From a virus: a stretch of DNA of 64,000 nt. Below are positions 18,940 through 27,871 of this stretch, in pieces. The notes below the pieces were generated by a model. It saw nothing but the letters and a program-made list of their open reading frames with translations. It did not search any database and had not been told where the DNA came from. The stretch covers positions 1-64,000 of IMG/VR virus record IMGVR_UViG_3300032307_000723; one strand, written 5' to 3'. The position numbers and the translations under genes are program-made. Within the stretch, counting starts at the first letter, position 1. Every line of letters starts with the position of its first letter.

Positions 18940-19754
18940 TGAATATCAATATTGAACTAACCTCTAAAGAACACAAGGACTTATTAAGTTATTGTAAACT
19001 CAACAATTTCGAACCTGAAACGATATTGAAGAGTTCTTATTTGGAGGGGTTCAAAATTGAAAAGTATGGACTATTGTCAGGTTCAGGGAATGTTATTGAG
19101 AAAGAAGTTATCAAAGAAGTTATCAAATACGTTGAGGTTCCTGTTGTTGAAGAAAAAGAAGTTGTCAAAATCGAATATGTTGATGTTGAGAAACTTGTTG
19201 AAGTGGTAAAAGAGGTTCCGGTAGAAAAGATAGTTGAGGTAATTAAAGAAGTTCCCGTTGACAGGGTGGTTGAGAAGATTGTTGAGGTGACCAAAGAGGT
19301 TCCCGTTGAGAGAGTGGTGATTCAAGAAGTCATCAAAGAAGTGCCAATTGAGAAAGTTGTTGAAAAGATTGTTAAAGTCTCAGATGATACTCAAGTTAAT
19401 GAACTGTTGTTAAAAATACAACAGTTGGAAAATCAACCACCCAAAATAGTCGAAACAATTAAGGAAGTGATTAAAGAAGTTCCGGTTGAGATAATCAAAG
19501 AAGTTGAAGTAATCAAAGAAGTTGAAGTGGTTAAAGAGGTTATTGTTGAAAAAGAGACATCCGACAATAAATTAAAACCTAAATTGGATGCTCTCCAAAA
19601 CACAGTTCAAAAATTAAAACTTGATAATATCGAAAAAGATAAGTTGATTAAGGAATACGAGAAGACTATCCAAGATATACAAAAGTTTAATGAAGGGACT
19701 AAAGCAATGTATTTAAAAGGTTCAAATTTGGACGATAAACTTTATAATAAATAA
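18939..19754 (+). CDS. Repeat protein with KEVPVEK-type charged repeats
   Basis: 271 residues. After ~45 globular-looking residues, residues ~48-210 are repeats around KEVPVEKIVEVIKEV, VPVDRVVEKIVEV and similar. Each unit alternates charged and beta-branched residues with a Pro, suggesting an extended beta or amphipathic rod. The end is a helical coiled-coil candidate (LQNTVQKLKLDNIEKDKLI). It starts one base into the sbcD stop (ATAATGA) and so is translationally coupled to it, which suggests a structural partner or tether of the SbcCD complex. No family recognised. Confidence 0.65.
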   Translation: MNINIELTSKEHKDLLSYCKLNNFEPETILKSSYLEGFKIEKYGLLSGSGNVIEKEVIKEVIKYVEVPVVEEKEVVKIEYVDVEKLVEVVKEVPVEKIVEVIKEVPVDRVVEKIVEVTKEVPVERVVIQEVIKEVPIEKVVEKIVKVSDDTQVNELLLKIQQLENQPPKIVETIKEVIKEVPVEIIKEVEVIKEVEVVKEVIVEKETSDNKLKPKLDALQNTVQKLKLDNIEKDKLIKEYEKTIQDIQKFNEGTKAMYLKGSNLDDKLYNK

Positions 19755-19757
19755 AAT

Positions 19758-20102
19758 ATGATAACACAATTATTACTTTGGATGGTAATGGCTTATGGAA
19801 TGACAAACATCCTTGTTTACGGAAGTATCTTTAATGGTACTCGAAAATTTATAAAAGAAATGGGGGATGATAAAGTAATGCCCTTTAACGGATTCTTCAA
19901 TTTTGTCTCAGGAATAGTAACCTGTATGATGTGCTGTTCAACTTGGGTTGGATTCTTTCTTGGATTTTTTGTATATTCTCCGGTACACGAGATGTTAGGA
20001 ATTTCAAGTTGGGGTTCATGGTTCTTTGATGGTATGTTAGCGTCAGGTGCGGTATGGGCAATCAATGCAATCGTGGAATGGTACGAAGAAAACCGAAAAT
20101 AA
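19758..20102 (+). CDS. Small integral membrane protein
   Basis: 114 residues with about three hydrophobic segments: LLLWMVMAYGMTNILVY, FFNFVSGIVTCMMCCSTWVG and FFDGMLASGAVWAINAIV. The central CMMCCSTWVGFFLG recalls DUF1360-type membrane proteins (C-x-x-C before W-V-G), but this is a weak resemblance. It lies between the repeat protein and the small basic protein in front of sbcC. Function unknown. Confidence 0.6.
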   Translation: MITQLLLWMVMAYGMTNILVYGSIFNGTRKFIKEMGDDKVMPFNGFFNFVSGIVTCMMCCSTWVGFFLGFFVYSPVHEMLGISSWGSWFFDGMLASGAVWAINAIVEWYEENRK

Positions 20103-20125
20103 AAATTAACTAAATAAATACAATT

Positions 20126-20320
20126 ATGCCAACATCTAAAAAAAGAGGAGGAACTAAATCTCACGCAAAGAAAGTACAACAAAGAAATCAGACTATTAAA
20201 AGTCAAAAAAATGCTTTCCAAAAAATCATGACTCAACAAATGGAAGAGTTTAAACAAAAATATGAGGAAGCTCAAAGACAAAGTGGATTAACAGAAAATA
20301 CTGAGATTGTTACTCAATAA
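20126..20320 (+). CDS. Small basic protein, unknown function
   Basis: 64 residues with a very basic N-terminus (MPTSKKRGGTKSHAKKVQQR) and a glutamine-rich helical tail. It could bind nucleic acid. It sits six bases upstream of sbcC and is probably co-expressed with it. Confidence 0.55.
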   Translation: MPTSKKRGGTKSHAKKVQQRNQTIKSQKNAFQKIMTQQMEEFKQKYEEAQRQSGLTENTEIVTQ

Positions 20321-20326
20321 TAAACT

Positions 20327-22699
20327 ATGGATTTATTTAATCCGCCACCAATTTTTAATTTAAAAGAAATGCAACACAATTTAGATGTGGATACATTAGA
20401 TAATCCCTACATTCAAGTCGTTTGGGAAGATACCCCGGAAAATTTTACTCAAGAGAGGATTAAGTCGGCAAAACAATACTTTAGCAAAAAGTATAACTCA
20501 ACCAATGTTAATGTAATCACGAAGGTTAAAACTACCGAAGATACTCAACAAACTATTGATGTATCCGTGAATATCATGGACAAGAACTATCAAAAGGAAC
20601 TTATCAAGTCATTACTTGAGAGTAAGGGTCAAGAACAATACTTAGACCAAGTAATGGGTATTGATGGGATGGTTGAGAACCGAATGGCGGCCAACGAGGT
20701 TGAGGTAACTCCATTTAAGAAATGGTATATTAAAAAAATAGAATTTAGTAATTTCCTATCTTATGGAGAGAATCAAGTGATTGATTTTGATAAGTGTGAG
20801 GGAATTACCGTAGTTGAATCTGACCCACCAAACTTTGGGGGTAAGACGGTTCTAACCGTGGATTTACTATTGTTCTTATTCTTCAACACGACAACCAAGA
20901 CACAGAAGGCTGAAGAAATCTTTAATAGGTTTACTGACAAGAATAAAGTTAGTGTTCGAGGGGACATTCTTATTGATGGTGAGGAGTATATCATTGCTCG
21001 TCAAATTGAGAGAAAGATGTCTAAAGCTGGTGAATGGAATGTGAAGACAGAGTTGGAGTTCTTTAAGAAACTAGCTGACGGTCAATTACAGAATTTTACC
21101 GGTGAACAAAGAAGAGAAACCGAGGCGTTCATGAAAAGGTCTATTGGAACAATGGATGACTTCTTGATGACCATCTTAACTACCGCATCTAACTTGGAGG
21201 ACTTATTGGAATCAAAACCAACCGCAAGAGGTCAAGTATTATCAAGATTCTTAGGTTTAGAGTTCTTAAAGAAGAAAGAAGAAACAGGAAAAGAAATCTA
21301 TTCTGAGTTCTCAAAAAGTATGATATCTAATGTCTATAACACGGAGACATTAAAACAAGATAATGAATCCTCAACAACTGAAATTGAAAGATTGAAAGGT
21401 GAGATTAAAACCGCAACCGAAAGTATTGATGAGGTAGATAATTCATTAAAGAAAGGACAAGAATATAAGGATGGGTTGTTAAACTCAAAACATAGTGATT
21501 TAAGTCAAGAACTTATTATCTTGGACCCGGTTAAACTACAAGGAGACATTAATAGTCATGTGTTAACTAGTAAAACAATTCAATCACAAATAGATGCCGT
21601 TAAGATTGTTGAACCAAGTGGGTTTTATCATGAGGATAAACACGATGGTGTTAAAGAATTACTAACTAACCATAAAATTCTATTGGGAAATACAAACCAT
21701 AAGGTTAGTGAGATTGAGTTAATGGTTAAGAAGTATGGGGATGGTATCGAATGTGAACATTGTGGTATTAAGTTAATGGATGCATCAATCACCAAAAAGA
21801 AAATCGGTGAACTTGATGGACTGAAAGAAGAAGTTAAAATTCATAATAATTTAATTGAGGAATTAGATAAAGAAGAAAAGACCTACGTCCAACTGAAAAA
21901 AGAATTTGATGAGTACGAGAGAAACAAACTTATCAAAGAGAAACACGAGGTGTCCTTGGAATCAAACGAGTTGAAATTAGAGGCGTTAAAGTTGAAATTG
22001 AAACGATATGAGGAAGTTCAAGATAAGATTAAACAGAATAACGATATTGATGCTAAGTTGATTAAAGCAAATCTTCGTATTGATGAATTGATTAGTCAAA
22101 AGAGAGGGTACGAGAGAATTCAAAGTACCAACCAAAATCAAATTGAAAACCTATTAGCTCGTATTGAAAAGAACAATGGTCTTGTATTGAAGATTGCTGA
22201 GGAGTTCGAGAAAGAAAAAATCTATAAAATCTACAATGAGATTTATGGAAAGAATGGTATTAGTAAGATTATTATGAAGACCATGATGCCAGTGATTAAC
22301 GCAGAACTTCAAAGGTTACTTCAGGATTCTTGTTTATTTAACTTGGAAATTCGAATCAATGATAAGAACGAGGTTGATTTTATTATGATTGATAACTCAA
22401 CCGGAATTGAAAGACCAATTACATCAGGGTCAGGTTATGAGAAGACAGTTGGGGCACTTGCCATCAGAGCGGTGTTATCTAAAGTGTGTTCACTACCAAA
22501 ACCACAATTGTCAGTTTACGATGAGGTTTGGGGTAAAGTTGCGAATGATAATCTTGATATGGTTGGAGAATTTTTTGATAAATTAAAAACCTACTTTGAA
22601 AAGATATTTGTAATTTCGCACAATCCAATGATATCAAATTGGGCAAATACGGTTGTAAAGATAACAAAAACAGATAATGTTTCAAAAGTCTCTCAATAA
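20327..22699 (+). CDS. sbcC: SbcC / T4 gp46-type recombination ATPase
   Basis: A 790-residue SMC/Rad50-like ATPase. The N-terminal lobe has FSNFLSYGENQVIDF and a P-loop at about residues 165-172 reading DPPNFGGKTV, which lacks the usual first Gly. Long coiled-coil segments flank a zinc hook, CEHC, at about residue 476. The C-terminal lobe has a signature-like SGSGYEKTVGALAIR, a Walker B-like SVYDEVW and a switch His in VISHNP. It works with SbcD in end processing. The N-terminal ~130 residues precede the ATPase head and are an extra domain not usual for gp46. Confidence 0.82.
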   Translation: MDLFNPPPIFNLKEMQHNLDVDTLDNPYIQVVWEDTPENFTQERIKSAKQYFSKKYNSTNVNVITKVKTTEDTQQTIDVSVNIMDKNYQKELIKSLLESKGQEQYLDQVMGIDGMVENRMAANEVEVTPFKKWYIKKIEFSNFLSYGENQVIDFDKCEGITVVESDPPNFGGKTVLTVDLLLFLFFNTTTKTQKAEEIFNRFTDKNKVSVRGDILIDGEEYIIARQIERKMSKAGEWNVKTELEFFKKLADGQLQNFTGEQRRETEAFMKRSIGTMDDFLMTILTTASNLEDLLESKPTARGQVLSRFLGLEFLKKKEETGKEIYSEFSKSMISNVYNTETLKQDNESSTTEIERLKGEIKTATESIDEVDNSLKKGQEYKDGLLNSKHSDLSQELIILDPVKLQGDINSHVLTSKTIQSQIDAVKIVEPSGFYHEDKHDGVKELLTNHKILLGNTNHKVSEIELMVKKYGDGIECEHCGIKLMDASITKKKIGELDGLKEEVKIHNNLIEELDKEEKTYVQLKKEFDEYERNKLIKEKHEVSLESNELKLEALKLKLKRYEEVQDKIKQNNDIDAKLIKANLRIDELISQKRGYERIQSTNQNQIENLLARIEKNNGLVLKIAEEFEKEKIYKIYNEIYGKNGISKIIMKTMMPVINAELQRLLQDSCLFNLEIRINDKNEVDFIMIDNSTGIERPITSGSGYEKTVGALAIRAVLSKVCSLPKPQLSVYDEVWGKVANDNLDMVGEFFDKLKTYFEKIFVISHNPMISNWANTVVKITKTDNVSKVSQ

Positions 22700-22719
22700 T
22701 TAATTGTAATATTAGACAC

Positions 22720-23373
22720 ATGAAAAAATTAGGGTATCATGGGATGGAACCACAACAAGCTTCCTTAAAAAAAAAAGAGGGTCACAACAGAGAACATATA
22801 AGATTGTCTCAGTTAGGTGAAGGTGCTGAAATTGTGAAAGGTAATGGTAAAGTTGATATTATCAGACCCGATGGAAAAAAAGAATCGGTTAAAGGGGGTA
22901 ATAGAACCCAATGGGCTTTGTATTCTGAAGAAAGAATTAATGAATCTAAATTATCTGATAAAGGTAAGGTTGCTTTCTCAAATTGGATTAATTTTTTACC
23001 TAAGAATAAAGAAGAATATCTTAAAAACCCCAAACATTTTAGTCAAAATACAAATGTTACTGATTTATATAATGTATTTAAGGATAACCCGATGGAGTTA
23101 ATTAAATATTTTTGTGGTTATGATGATATTGACTATTATGTTTTAATGGATAAAAGAGATAACACCCAAATGGTGATAAATAAAAATGAATTTTTTGATA
23201 AAATTGAAAAATCAATAAAACGAGTTTACACAACTCCGGGTGGTAAATTATCAATTGCTGGAGGAAATAAAGATGTATTATTGTTTGAGTTAGAATTAAG
23301 AAAAGGTAAAAATTCTCATAGAGGGGTTTTATTTGTTTCTACCTTAAAACAGATAATTGATTTGTTTAAATAA
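22720..23373 (+). CDS. Unknown protein, possible restriction endonuclease partner
   Basis: 217 residues. It lies 18 bases upstream of a D12-class DNA methylase on the same strand, the classical position of a type II endonuclease. The C-terminus, KDVLLFELELRKGKNSHRGV, could be a D-x(n)-E-x-K/R catalytic core of a PD-(D/E)XK fold, but a general match is weak. The N-terminus is basic (EPQQASLKKKEGHNREH). No database family recognised; the endonuclease idea rests on context plus this motif. Confidence 0.5.
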   Translation: MKKLGYHGMEPQQASLKKKEGHNREHIRLSQLGEGAEIVKGNGKVDIIRPDGKKESVKGGNRTQWALYSEERINESKLSDKGKVAFSNWINFLPKNKEEYLKNPKHFSQNTNVTDLYNVFKDNPMELIKYFCGYDDIDYYVLMDKRDNTQMVINKNEFFDKIEKSIKRVYTTPGGKLSIAGGNKDVLLFELELRKGKNSHRGVLFVSTLKQIIDLFK

Positions 23374-23391
23374 TAGGTTATAATTATAAAT

Positions 23392-24279
23392 ATGAAAACA
23401 CCAATAAGGTATGCCGGGGGTAAATCAAGGGCAATTAAACATATTACCCCATATGTTACAAATGTAGATAAAATAGTCTCACCATTTTTGGGTGGGGGTT
23501 CATTAGAAGTTTATTGGGCTTCTCTTGGTAAAAAAGTTATTGGGTACGATTTATTTGACGTATTAGTTAATTTTTGGAATGTTCTATTAAATAACAAAGA
23601 TGAGTTAGTTGAGAAACTAAAAGAGATTTCTCCAACATCAGAAGAGTATTCACGAATTAAAGAAATTTTAATGAAGTGGGATAATACACAAGAAATGTTG
23701 AAAGATTGGAAAACAGACCATTATAAACGAGATGAAGTTATTAATTTAGATAAAATAACTGCGGCAGCTTATTATTATTTTAATCATAATACATCGTATG
23801 GACCGGGTTATTTAGGGTGGGGTTCATCGGTCTATTTGACTGAAAAAAAATGGAATGACATGATAGATAAAATATCAAAATTTGAATTACCTAATTTGTC
23901 AGTAGAACAAGGTAGTTTTGAAGAAGTGATTCCAAAACATAATGAAGATTTTCTTTATCTTGACCCACCATATTATCTTGAAAAAGATTCGGATAATAAA
24001 ATGTTTACAGGAATTTATCCTATGAGAAACATACCTATACATCATGATGGGTTTGACCATGAATTATTAAGGGATTTACTTAAAAAACATAAAGGAGGGT
24101 TTATATTATCTTATAACAATTGTGAAACAATTAGAGAATATTATAAAGAATTTGAGTTTCATTATCCATCTTGGAATTATTCCATGGGTAATGGTGAAAA
24201 ACGAATAGGTAAAAATAGAACAGAGGCGGGAATAACTAATTCAAAAGATTCTCACGAAATTTTAATAGTGAAACGATAA
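23392..24279 (+). CDS. D12-class N6-adenine DNA methyltransferase (Dam-like)
   Basis: 295 residues. Motif I-type RYAGGKS near the N-terminus, PFLGGGSLEVYW, and the catalytic DPPYYLEK (motif IV) in the order F-x-G-G then DPPY of alpha/D12 methylases such as Dam. It transfers a methyl group from SAM to adenine N6 in a short DNA site, either to protect phage DNA or as the modification half of an R-M pair with the preceding gene. The start at 23392 overlaps an AT-rich TATAAATATG string. Confidence 0.82.
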   Translation: MKTPIRYAGGKSRAIKHITPYVTNVDKIVSPFLGGGSLEVYWASLGKKVIGYDLFDVLVNFWNVLLNNKDELVEKLKEISPTSEEYSRIKEILMKWDNTQEMLKDWKTDHYKRDEVINLDKITAAAYYYFNHNTSYGPGYLGWGSSVYLTEKKWNDMIDKISKFELPNLSVEQGSFEEVIPKHNEDFLYLDPPYYLEKDSDNKMFTGIYPMRNIPIHHDGFDHELLRDLLKKHKGGFILSYNNCETIREYYKEFEFHYPSWNYSMGNGEKRIGKNRTEAGITNSKDSHEILIVKR

Positions 24280-24296
24280 CAATTTGTTTTTAAAAT

Positions 24297-24824
24297 ATGA
24301 AACAATTAAACTATAACAGGAAAGGGGAGTTTCATACTCCCCTAACTTATTGGCAAACCGATGATAAGACTAATATTGCTATTTATCAGGGTGTTAGAGG
24401 AGAAAACCCGGAACTTGATTTTATTGTAAAATACAAAGAAGAAGGTAAAAGATTGAGAACACCATCACATACACATTGGATTGTTGATTTATTGGTTAAG
24501 GCGGAACACGATAAGAAATTATTATTATCTTATGTTAATAACTTAATTTTAATTTATGAAAACTCAGTTCCATTCAACTCAATTGAAGAAAGAAATTCTT
24601 ACGAATTAAAACACAATAATGTGATGGATTTAAGGTATAATGAGTTGAACGGATGTGGATATTATTCAATTTCAACATTAACCGCTTTCATTGAGTTATT
24701 TTCAATATGTGAGAAACAAACTACAAATGCATTCATGTTCAAAGGGTTACTTGAAATGGTGAAAGAATATTGTGAAGGTAAAAAAGATTTTTACCAAATT
24801 GTTGGGTATTCCAAAAGAGTTTAA
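24297..24824 (+). CDS. Unknown phage protein
   Basis: 175 residues, apparently a soluble alpha/beta protein (HTPLTYWQTDDKTNIAIYQG; TPSHTHWIVDLLVKAEHDKK). No motif I can name. It ends just before a host-type promoter, so it is probably the last gene of the unit containing the methylase. Confidence 0.55.
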   Translation: MKQLNYNRKGEFHTPLTYWQTDDKTNIAIYQGVRGENPELDFIVKYKEEGKRLRTPSHTHWIVDLLVKAEHDKKLLLSYVNNLILIYENSVPFNSIEERNSYELKHNNVMDLRYNELNGCGYYSISTLTAFIELFSICEKQTTNAFMFKGLLEMVKEYCEGKKDFYQIVGYSKRV

Positions 24825-24833
24825 TTACCTTTG
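24799..24833 (+). promoter_or_regulatory. Bacteroidota-type sigma-A promoter
   Basis: TACCTTTG at 24826-24833 with a TTG-containing element about 20 bases upstream, before the gene at 24858 and the sigma-factor gene. Confidence 0.55.
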
Positions 24834-24857
24834 TAAAATAATTTTAATAAAATAAAT

Positions 24858-25391
24858 ATGAATTACTACTTATTGTCAGTTACTAACGATTTTGCATCAG
24901 ACGGTTTATGTAAAGAAATTGCAATATCACTTAGTCCTATTGTCGATTCACCAAACTTAAAGTTCCATTACACTCGTAACCAAATTATATTTTCTTTTGG
25001 AGCGGAAACTGAAAAAAGTGAAATTTATGAATACATTACCGGAGTCCTATATGGTCTTGTTGAAATTTTTGTTTTAACAGAAATCGTGGATGACTATTCA
25101 GTATCTTTACCTAAAGACATTAAAGACCATCTTTTTGATTTAGAAAATGTTGGGGAAAATGTAACAATGAAGTTGGATATGGAACGAATAAAGAAAAACT
25201 TAGATTTTTCCTACGAAGATGAAGATGACGACGATGATGATGAAAATGATATTATGTCATTGATACTAAAAGATAAACACACCACCCCTAACCCTACCTT
25301 AGACCAAATATTAGACAAGTTATACTCTGAGGGAATGGATTCCTTGAGTTCAAAAGAAAAAACTATATTAGAAACTTACAGTCAAAACTAA
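24858..25391 (+). CDS. Unknown protein with acidic run
   Basis: 177 residues. The N-terminal two thirds look globular; residues ~115-135 form an Asp/Glu run (YEDEDDDDDDENDIM), followed by a short helical tail. Acidic tracts like this occur in DNA-mimic and chaperone-like proteins, but there is no specific evidence. It is the first gene after a host-type promoter, directly upstream of the sigma gene. Confidence 0.55.
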   Translation: MNYYLLSVTNDFASDGLCKEIAISLSPIVDSPNLKFHYTRNQIIFSFGAETEKSEIYEYITGVLYGLVEIFVLTEIVDDYSVSLPKDIKDHLFDLENVGENVTMKLDMERIKKNLDFSYEDEDDDDDDENDIMSLILKDKHTTPNPTLDQILDKLYSEGMDSLSSKEKTILETYSQN

Positions 25392-25394
25392 ATT

Positions 25395-26192
25395 ATGAAG
25401 GAAAAAGCGGGAATGCCAATTAATCAAGAGGAGATTAGCCATTATTTGAAAGATATTAGAAAAATAAGGGTAATGACCCCTGAGAGGGAAAGAGAGTTAT
25501 CCGAATTAATCTTAAGTGGTAATTTAACTGAGATTGAAAAACAAAAAATAAATAAAGAGTTATTAGAAGGTAATTTAAGATTTGTAATTACGGTTGCCAA
25601 ACAATATCAGAATCAAGGATTAGATTTTCCGGACTTGGTTGCCGAGGGGAATCTTGGTCTTATGAAGGCAATTGAAAATTTTGATTGGTCTAAAAAATTA
25701 AGATTTATTTCTTACGCTGTTTGGTGGGTTAGACAATCAATTTTACAATCATTAAATGAAAACGCTCGAACCATTCGTCTTCCGGTTAATGTGGTTCAAG
25801 AACTTCAAAAAGCAAAAAAAGAATTAGAAAAAGTTGGTGTTGATATGCCGGACAAATTTGCTAATTTACCTTATACTATTAATTTGGACAATCCATTAAA
25901 TGATGAAGGGGATACATTGGTGGATATTTTAAATAACCCTAATGCGGAATTACCTGACGCTGGTTTATCTACTGAGGACACACTAAAGGATAAATTGATT
26001 AGTATGTTAGATGTCTTGGATGATAGAGAAAAAATGATTATTCAAGATTATTTTGGATTATCAGGGTCAACTAGAACCTTGGAAGATATTGGGAACGACT
26101 TTACTTTAACTAAAGAAAGAGTTCGACAGATTAAAGAAAAGGCGTTGAGAAAATTAAGAAATGAGACGGCTAGTCTATTTGAATATTTATAA
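25395..26192 (+). CDS. RpoD-like sigma-70 family factor
   Basis: 265 residues. Region 1.2 (ISHYLKDIRKIRVMTPERE), region 2 (EGNLRFVITVAKQYQNQGLD, FPDLVAEGNLGLMKAIENFD, RFISYAVWWVRQSILQSL) and region 4 (TLEDIGNDFTLTKERVRQIK, EKALRKLRN) are all present in order; region 3 is shortened. This is the architecture of a primary-type sigma rather than the small T4 gp55. It would redirect host RNA polymerase, plausibly to the TATTTATA motifs upstream of virion genes (inferred). A terminator follows it, so it ends its transcription unit. Confidence 0.88.
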   Translation: MKEKAGMPINQEEISHYLKDIRKIRVMTPERERELSELILSGNLTEIEKQKINKELLEGNLRFVITVAKQYQNQGLDFPDLVAEGNLGLMKAIENFDWSKKLRFISYAVWWVRQSILQSLNENARTIRLPVNVVQELQKAKKELEKVGVDMPDKFANLPYTINLDNPLNDEGDTLVDILNNPNAELPDAGLSTEDTLKDKLISMLDVLDDREKMIIQDYFGLSGSTRTLEDIGNDFTLTKERVRQIKEKALRKLRNETASLFEYL

Positions 26193-26201
26193 AAATGAAT
26201 T

Positions 26202-26230
26202 AAAGGGTGTATTTATGTAATACACCTTTT
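26202..26230 (+). terminator. Intrinsic terminator
   Basis: GGTGTATT (26206-26213) and AATACACC (26219-26226) form an 8-bp stem with a 5-base loop, followed by TTTT. It ends the sigma-factor transcript. Confidence 0.75.
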
Positions 26231-26260
26231 ATATTTAAAGATAAATCTAAAAAAATACAT

Positions 26261-26545
26261 ATGAAAAATTTTATTCAAAAAAACTTTATTGTAATCGTTT
26301 TGGTAATTTCATTACTGACCTTTTTTAAAGGGTGCGGTGATTCAAGAGAATTATCTAAATTAAGAAAAGAAGTTGAAACTATTAAGGATTCTACTTACAC
26401 TAAGAAAGAATTAAATATCGAACTAAAAATTATGGGATTAGAGGCAGAAAAGAGAATGATTCAAGCTACTGACCGTAAATTATTGGATGTTCAAAGACAA
26501 ACTCAAATCGAGGAAGAGATAAAAAAATTAAAATCAATTAAATAA
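26261..26545 (+). CDS. Small membrane-anchored coiled-coil protein
   Basis: 94 residues from the ATG at 26261; a longer frame from 26207 runs through the terminator and is rejected. It has one hydrophobic N-terminal helix (NFIVIVLVISLLTFFKGCG) with a Cys at its end, then a helical charged region. A lipoprotein is possible (Cys after a hydrophobic stretch), but the lipobox is poor. It overlaps the next membrane protein by one base and heads the lysis-like block. Confidence 0.6.
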   Translation: MKNFIQKNFIVIVLVISLLTFFKGCGDSRELSKLRKEVETIKDSTYTKKELNIELKIMGLEAEKRMIQATDRKLLDVQRQTQIEEEIKKLKSIK

Positions 26546-27273
26546 TGAATTGGTTCCAAAGAAATTTTAAAAAGATAATTTATACGGCCTTTTTGGTTCC
26601 GATATTATCGGTTGCGTTTGTATCTATTTCACACGTAACAACATGGTATGGATTATCTAATCCATTTAGTTGGGCGATATATTTGTCGATTGGTGTTGAA
26701 ATTGCTGCTTTATCTGCTCTTGCAGCCATATCGGCTCAGATGGGTAAGAAAGTTTATTTTCCATTTGGAATTGTTACTTTAATTCAGTTTATTGGTAATA
26801 TCTTTTTTGCTTACCAGTATATTGATATTACGTCACAATCATTTAAAGATTGGATGGATTTGGTTGACCCAATTGTTAGTTATTTGGGTGTTGAATCCGG
26901 AGACCCTATTGGTCATAAAAGATTTTTAGCGTTATTTTCAGGAGGTATGTTACCAATAATCTCTTTATCATTTTTACATATGTTAGTTAAATTTGAAGAG
27001 GATGAAAATAAATCAGTATCTTCAGAAATACCAGGAGAAATCAATATTGAGGAGTTAAGTACTACAATTGGTAGACAAGAGGCAGAAATTGATAAGGAGA
27101 AATATACTCCAACACAAGAAGAAATTGACGCTCTTGAAAACGAATTAAAAAAGTTAACCGAACAAAAATTTGGAGAGATTGAAGGACCAACAGGAAATAA
27201 TGGACCGGATGACTCATCTCTTAATGAGGTTGAGGAGATTAAAAGATTAAATTACACAAGACGGGATGCTTAA
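26545..27273 (+). CDS. Four-span membrane protein, possible holin-like component
   Basis: 242 residues with four hydrophobic segments between residues ~10 and 150 (IIYTAFLVPILSVAFVSI; AIYLSIGVEIAALSALAAIS; FGIVTLIQFIGNIFFAY; ALFSGGMLPIISLSFLHML) and a long acidic cytoplasmic-type tail. It overlaps the amidase gene by eight bases. Holins often sit directly upstream of endolysins, but this protein is larger than most; its membrane role is clear, the holin call is only contextual. Confidence 0.55.
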   Translation: MNWFQRNFKKIIYTAFLVPILSVAFVSISHVTTWYGLSNPFSWAIYLSIGVEIAALSALAAISAQMGKKVYFPFGIVTLIQFIGNIFFAYQYIDITSQSFKDWMDLVDPIVSYLGVESGDPIGHKRFLALFSGGMLPIISLSFLHMLVKFEEDENKSVSSEIPGEINIEELSTTIGRQEAEIDKEKYTPTQEEIDALENELKKLTEQKFGEIEGPTGNNGPDDSSLNEVEEIKRLNYTRRDA

Positions 27274-27871
27274 CATACTAAAATTTGGAAATTTCAAACC
27301 GAAAGGGAAACAAAAAAGAAAAAAACAAATAATATTATGTCACACTTCAAGGGAGGTTCAAGAATACTTGACCTCCCTTAAACATAGGTACAATGGTCAA
27401 TATGATAAGATACCTAACTACATCATCACCCGAAAAGGGGAGATTCTTCAACTATTAGAAGATAATACCTATTCAAATTACTTGGATGATGAATACACAA
27501 ACAAAAATTCAATTATTATTTCTTTGGAGAATTTAGGGTGGTTGGAAAAGAAACCACTAACAAACTATTATATTAACTGGAAAGGAAGTATTTATAATGA
27601 GAAGGCATATGAAAAGAAATGGAGAGATTTCTTTTTTTGGCAACCTTACACATCAATTCAGATTGAGATGGCAGCTGAATTGTGTAATTATTTATCAGAT
27701 GCTCTTAATATTAATAAAAGATGTATTGGACATAATACAAGATTTGCCGGAGTGTCTAACTATGAAGGGATTGTTAGTAAAAGTAATTACGACTCTTCTT
27801 TTACAGATTTAAACCCATCATTTAATTTTGAAGAATTTAAAAAATATTTAGAAAATGAACAATTTACATAA
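27266..27871 (+). CDS. Amidase_2-type N-acetylmuramoyl-L-alanine amidase (endolysin)
   Basis: 201 residues. An Amidase_2/PGRP pattern is visible: IILCHTSR (zinc His), PNYIITRKGEILQLLED, the core strand SIIISLENLGWL, the helix TSIQIEMAAELCNYLSDA and a distal zinc site IGHNTRF, ending FTDLNPSFNFEEF, the counterpart of the usual K-x-D-P-G-x-x-F-x-W. It would cut the amide bond between muramic acid and the stem peptide to lyse the host. No signal peptide, so it needs a holin for export. Confidence 0.72.
   Translation: MLNILKFGNFKPKGKQKRKKQIILCHTSREVQEYLTSLKHRYNGQYDKIPNYIITRKGEILQLLEDNTYSNYLDDEYTNKNSIIISLENLGWLEKKPLTNYYINWKGSIYNEKAYEKKWRDFFFWQPYTSIQIEMAAELCNYLSDALNINKRCIGHNTRFAGVSNYEGIVSKSNYDSSFTDLNPSFNFEEFKKYLENEQFT

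Noticed and set aside
23385-23392. TATAAATA directly at the methylase start as a late promoter
   Set aside because: It overlaps the start codon itself and is in the opposite orientation to the other motif copies.
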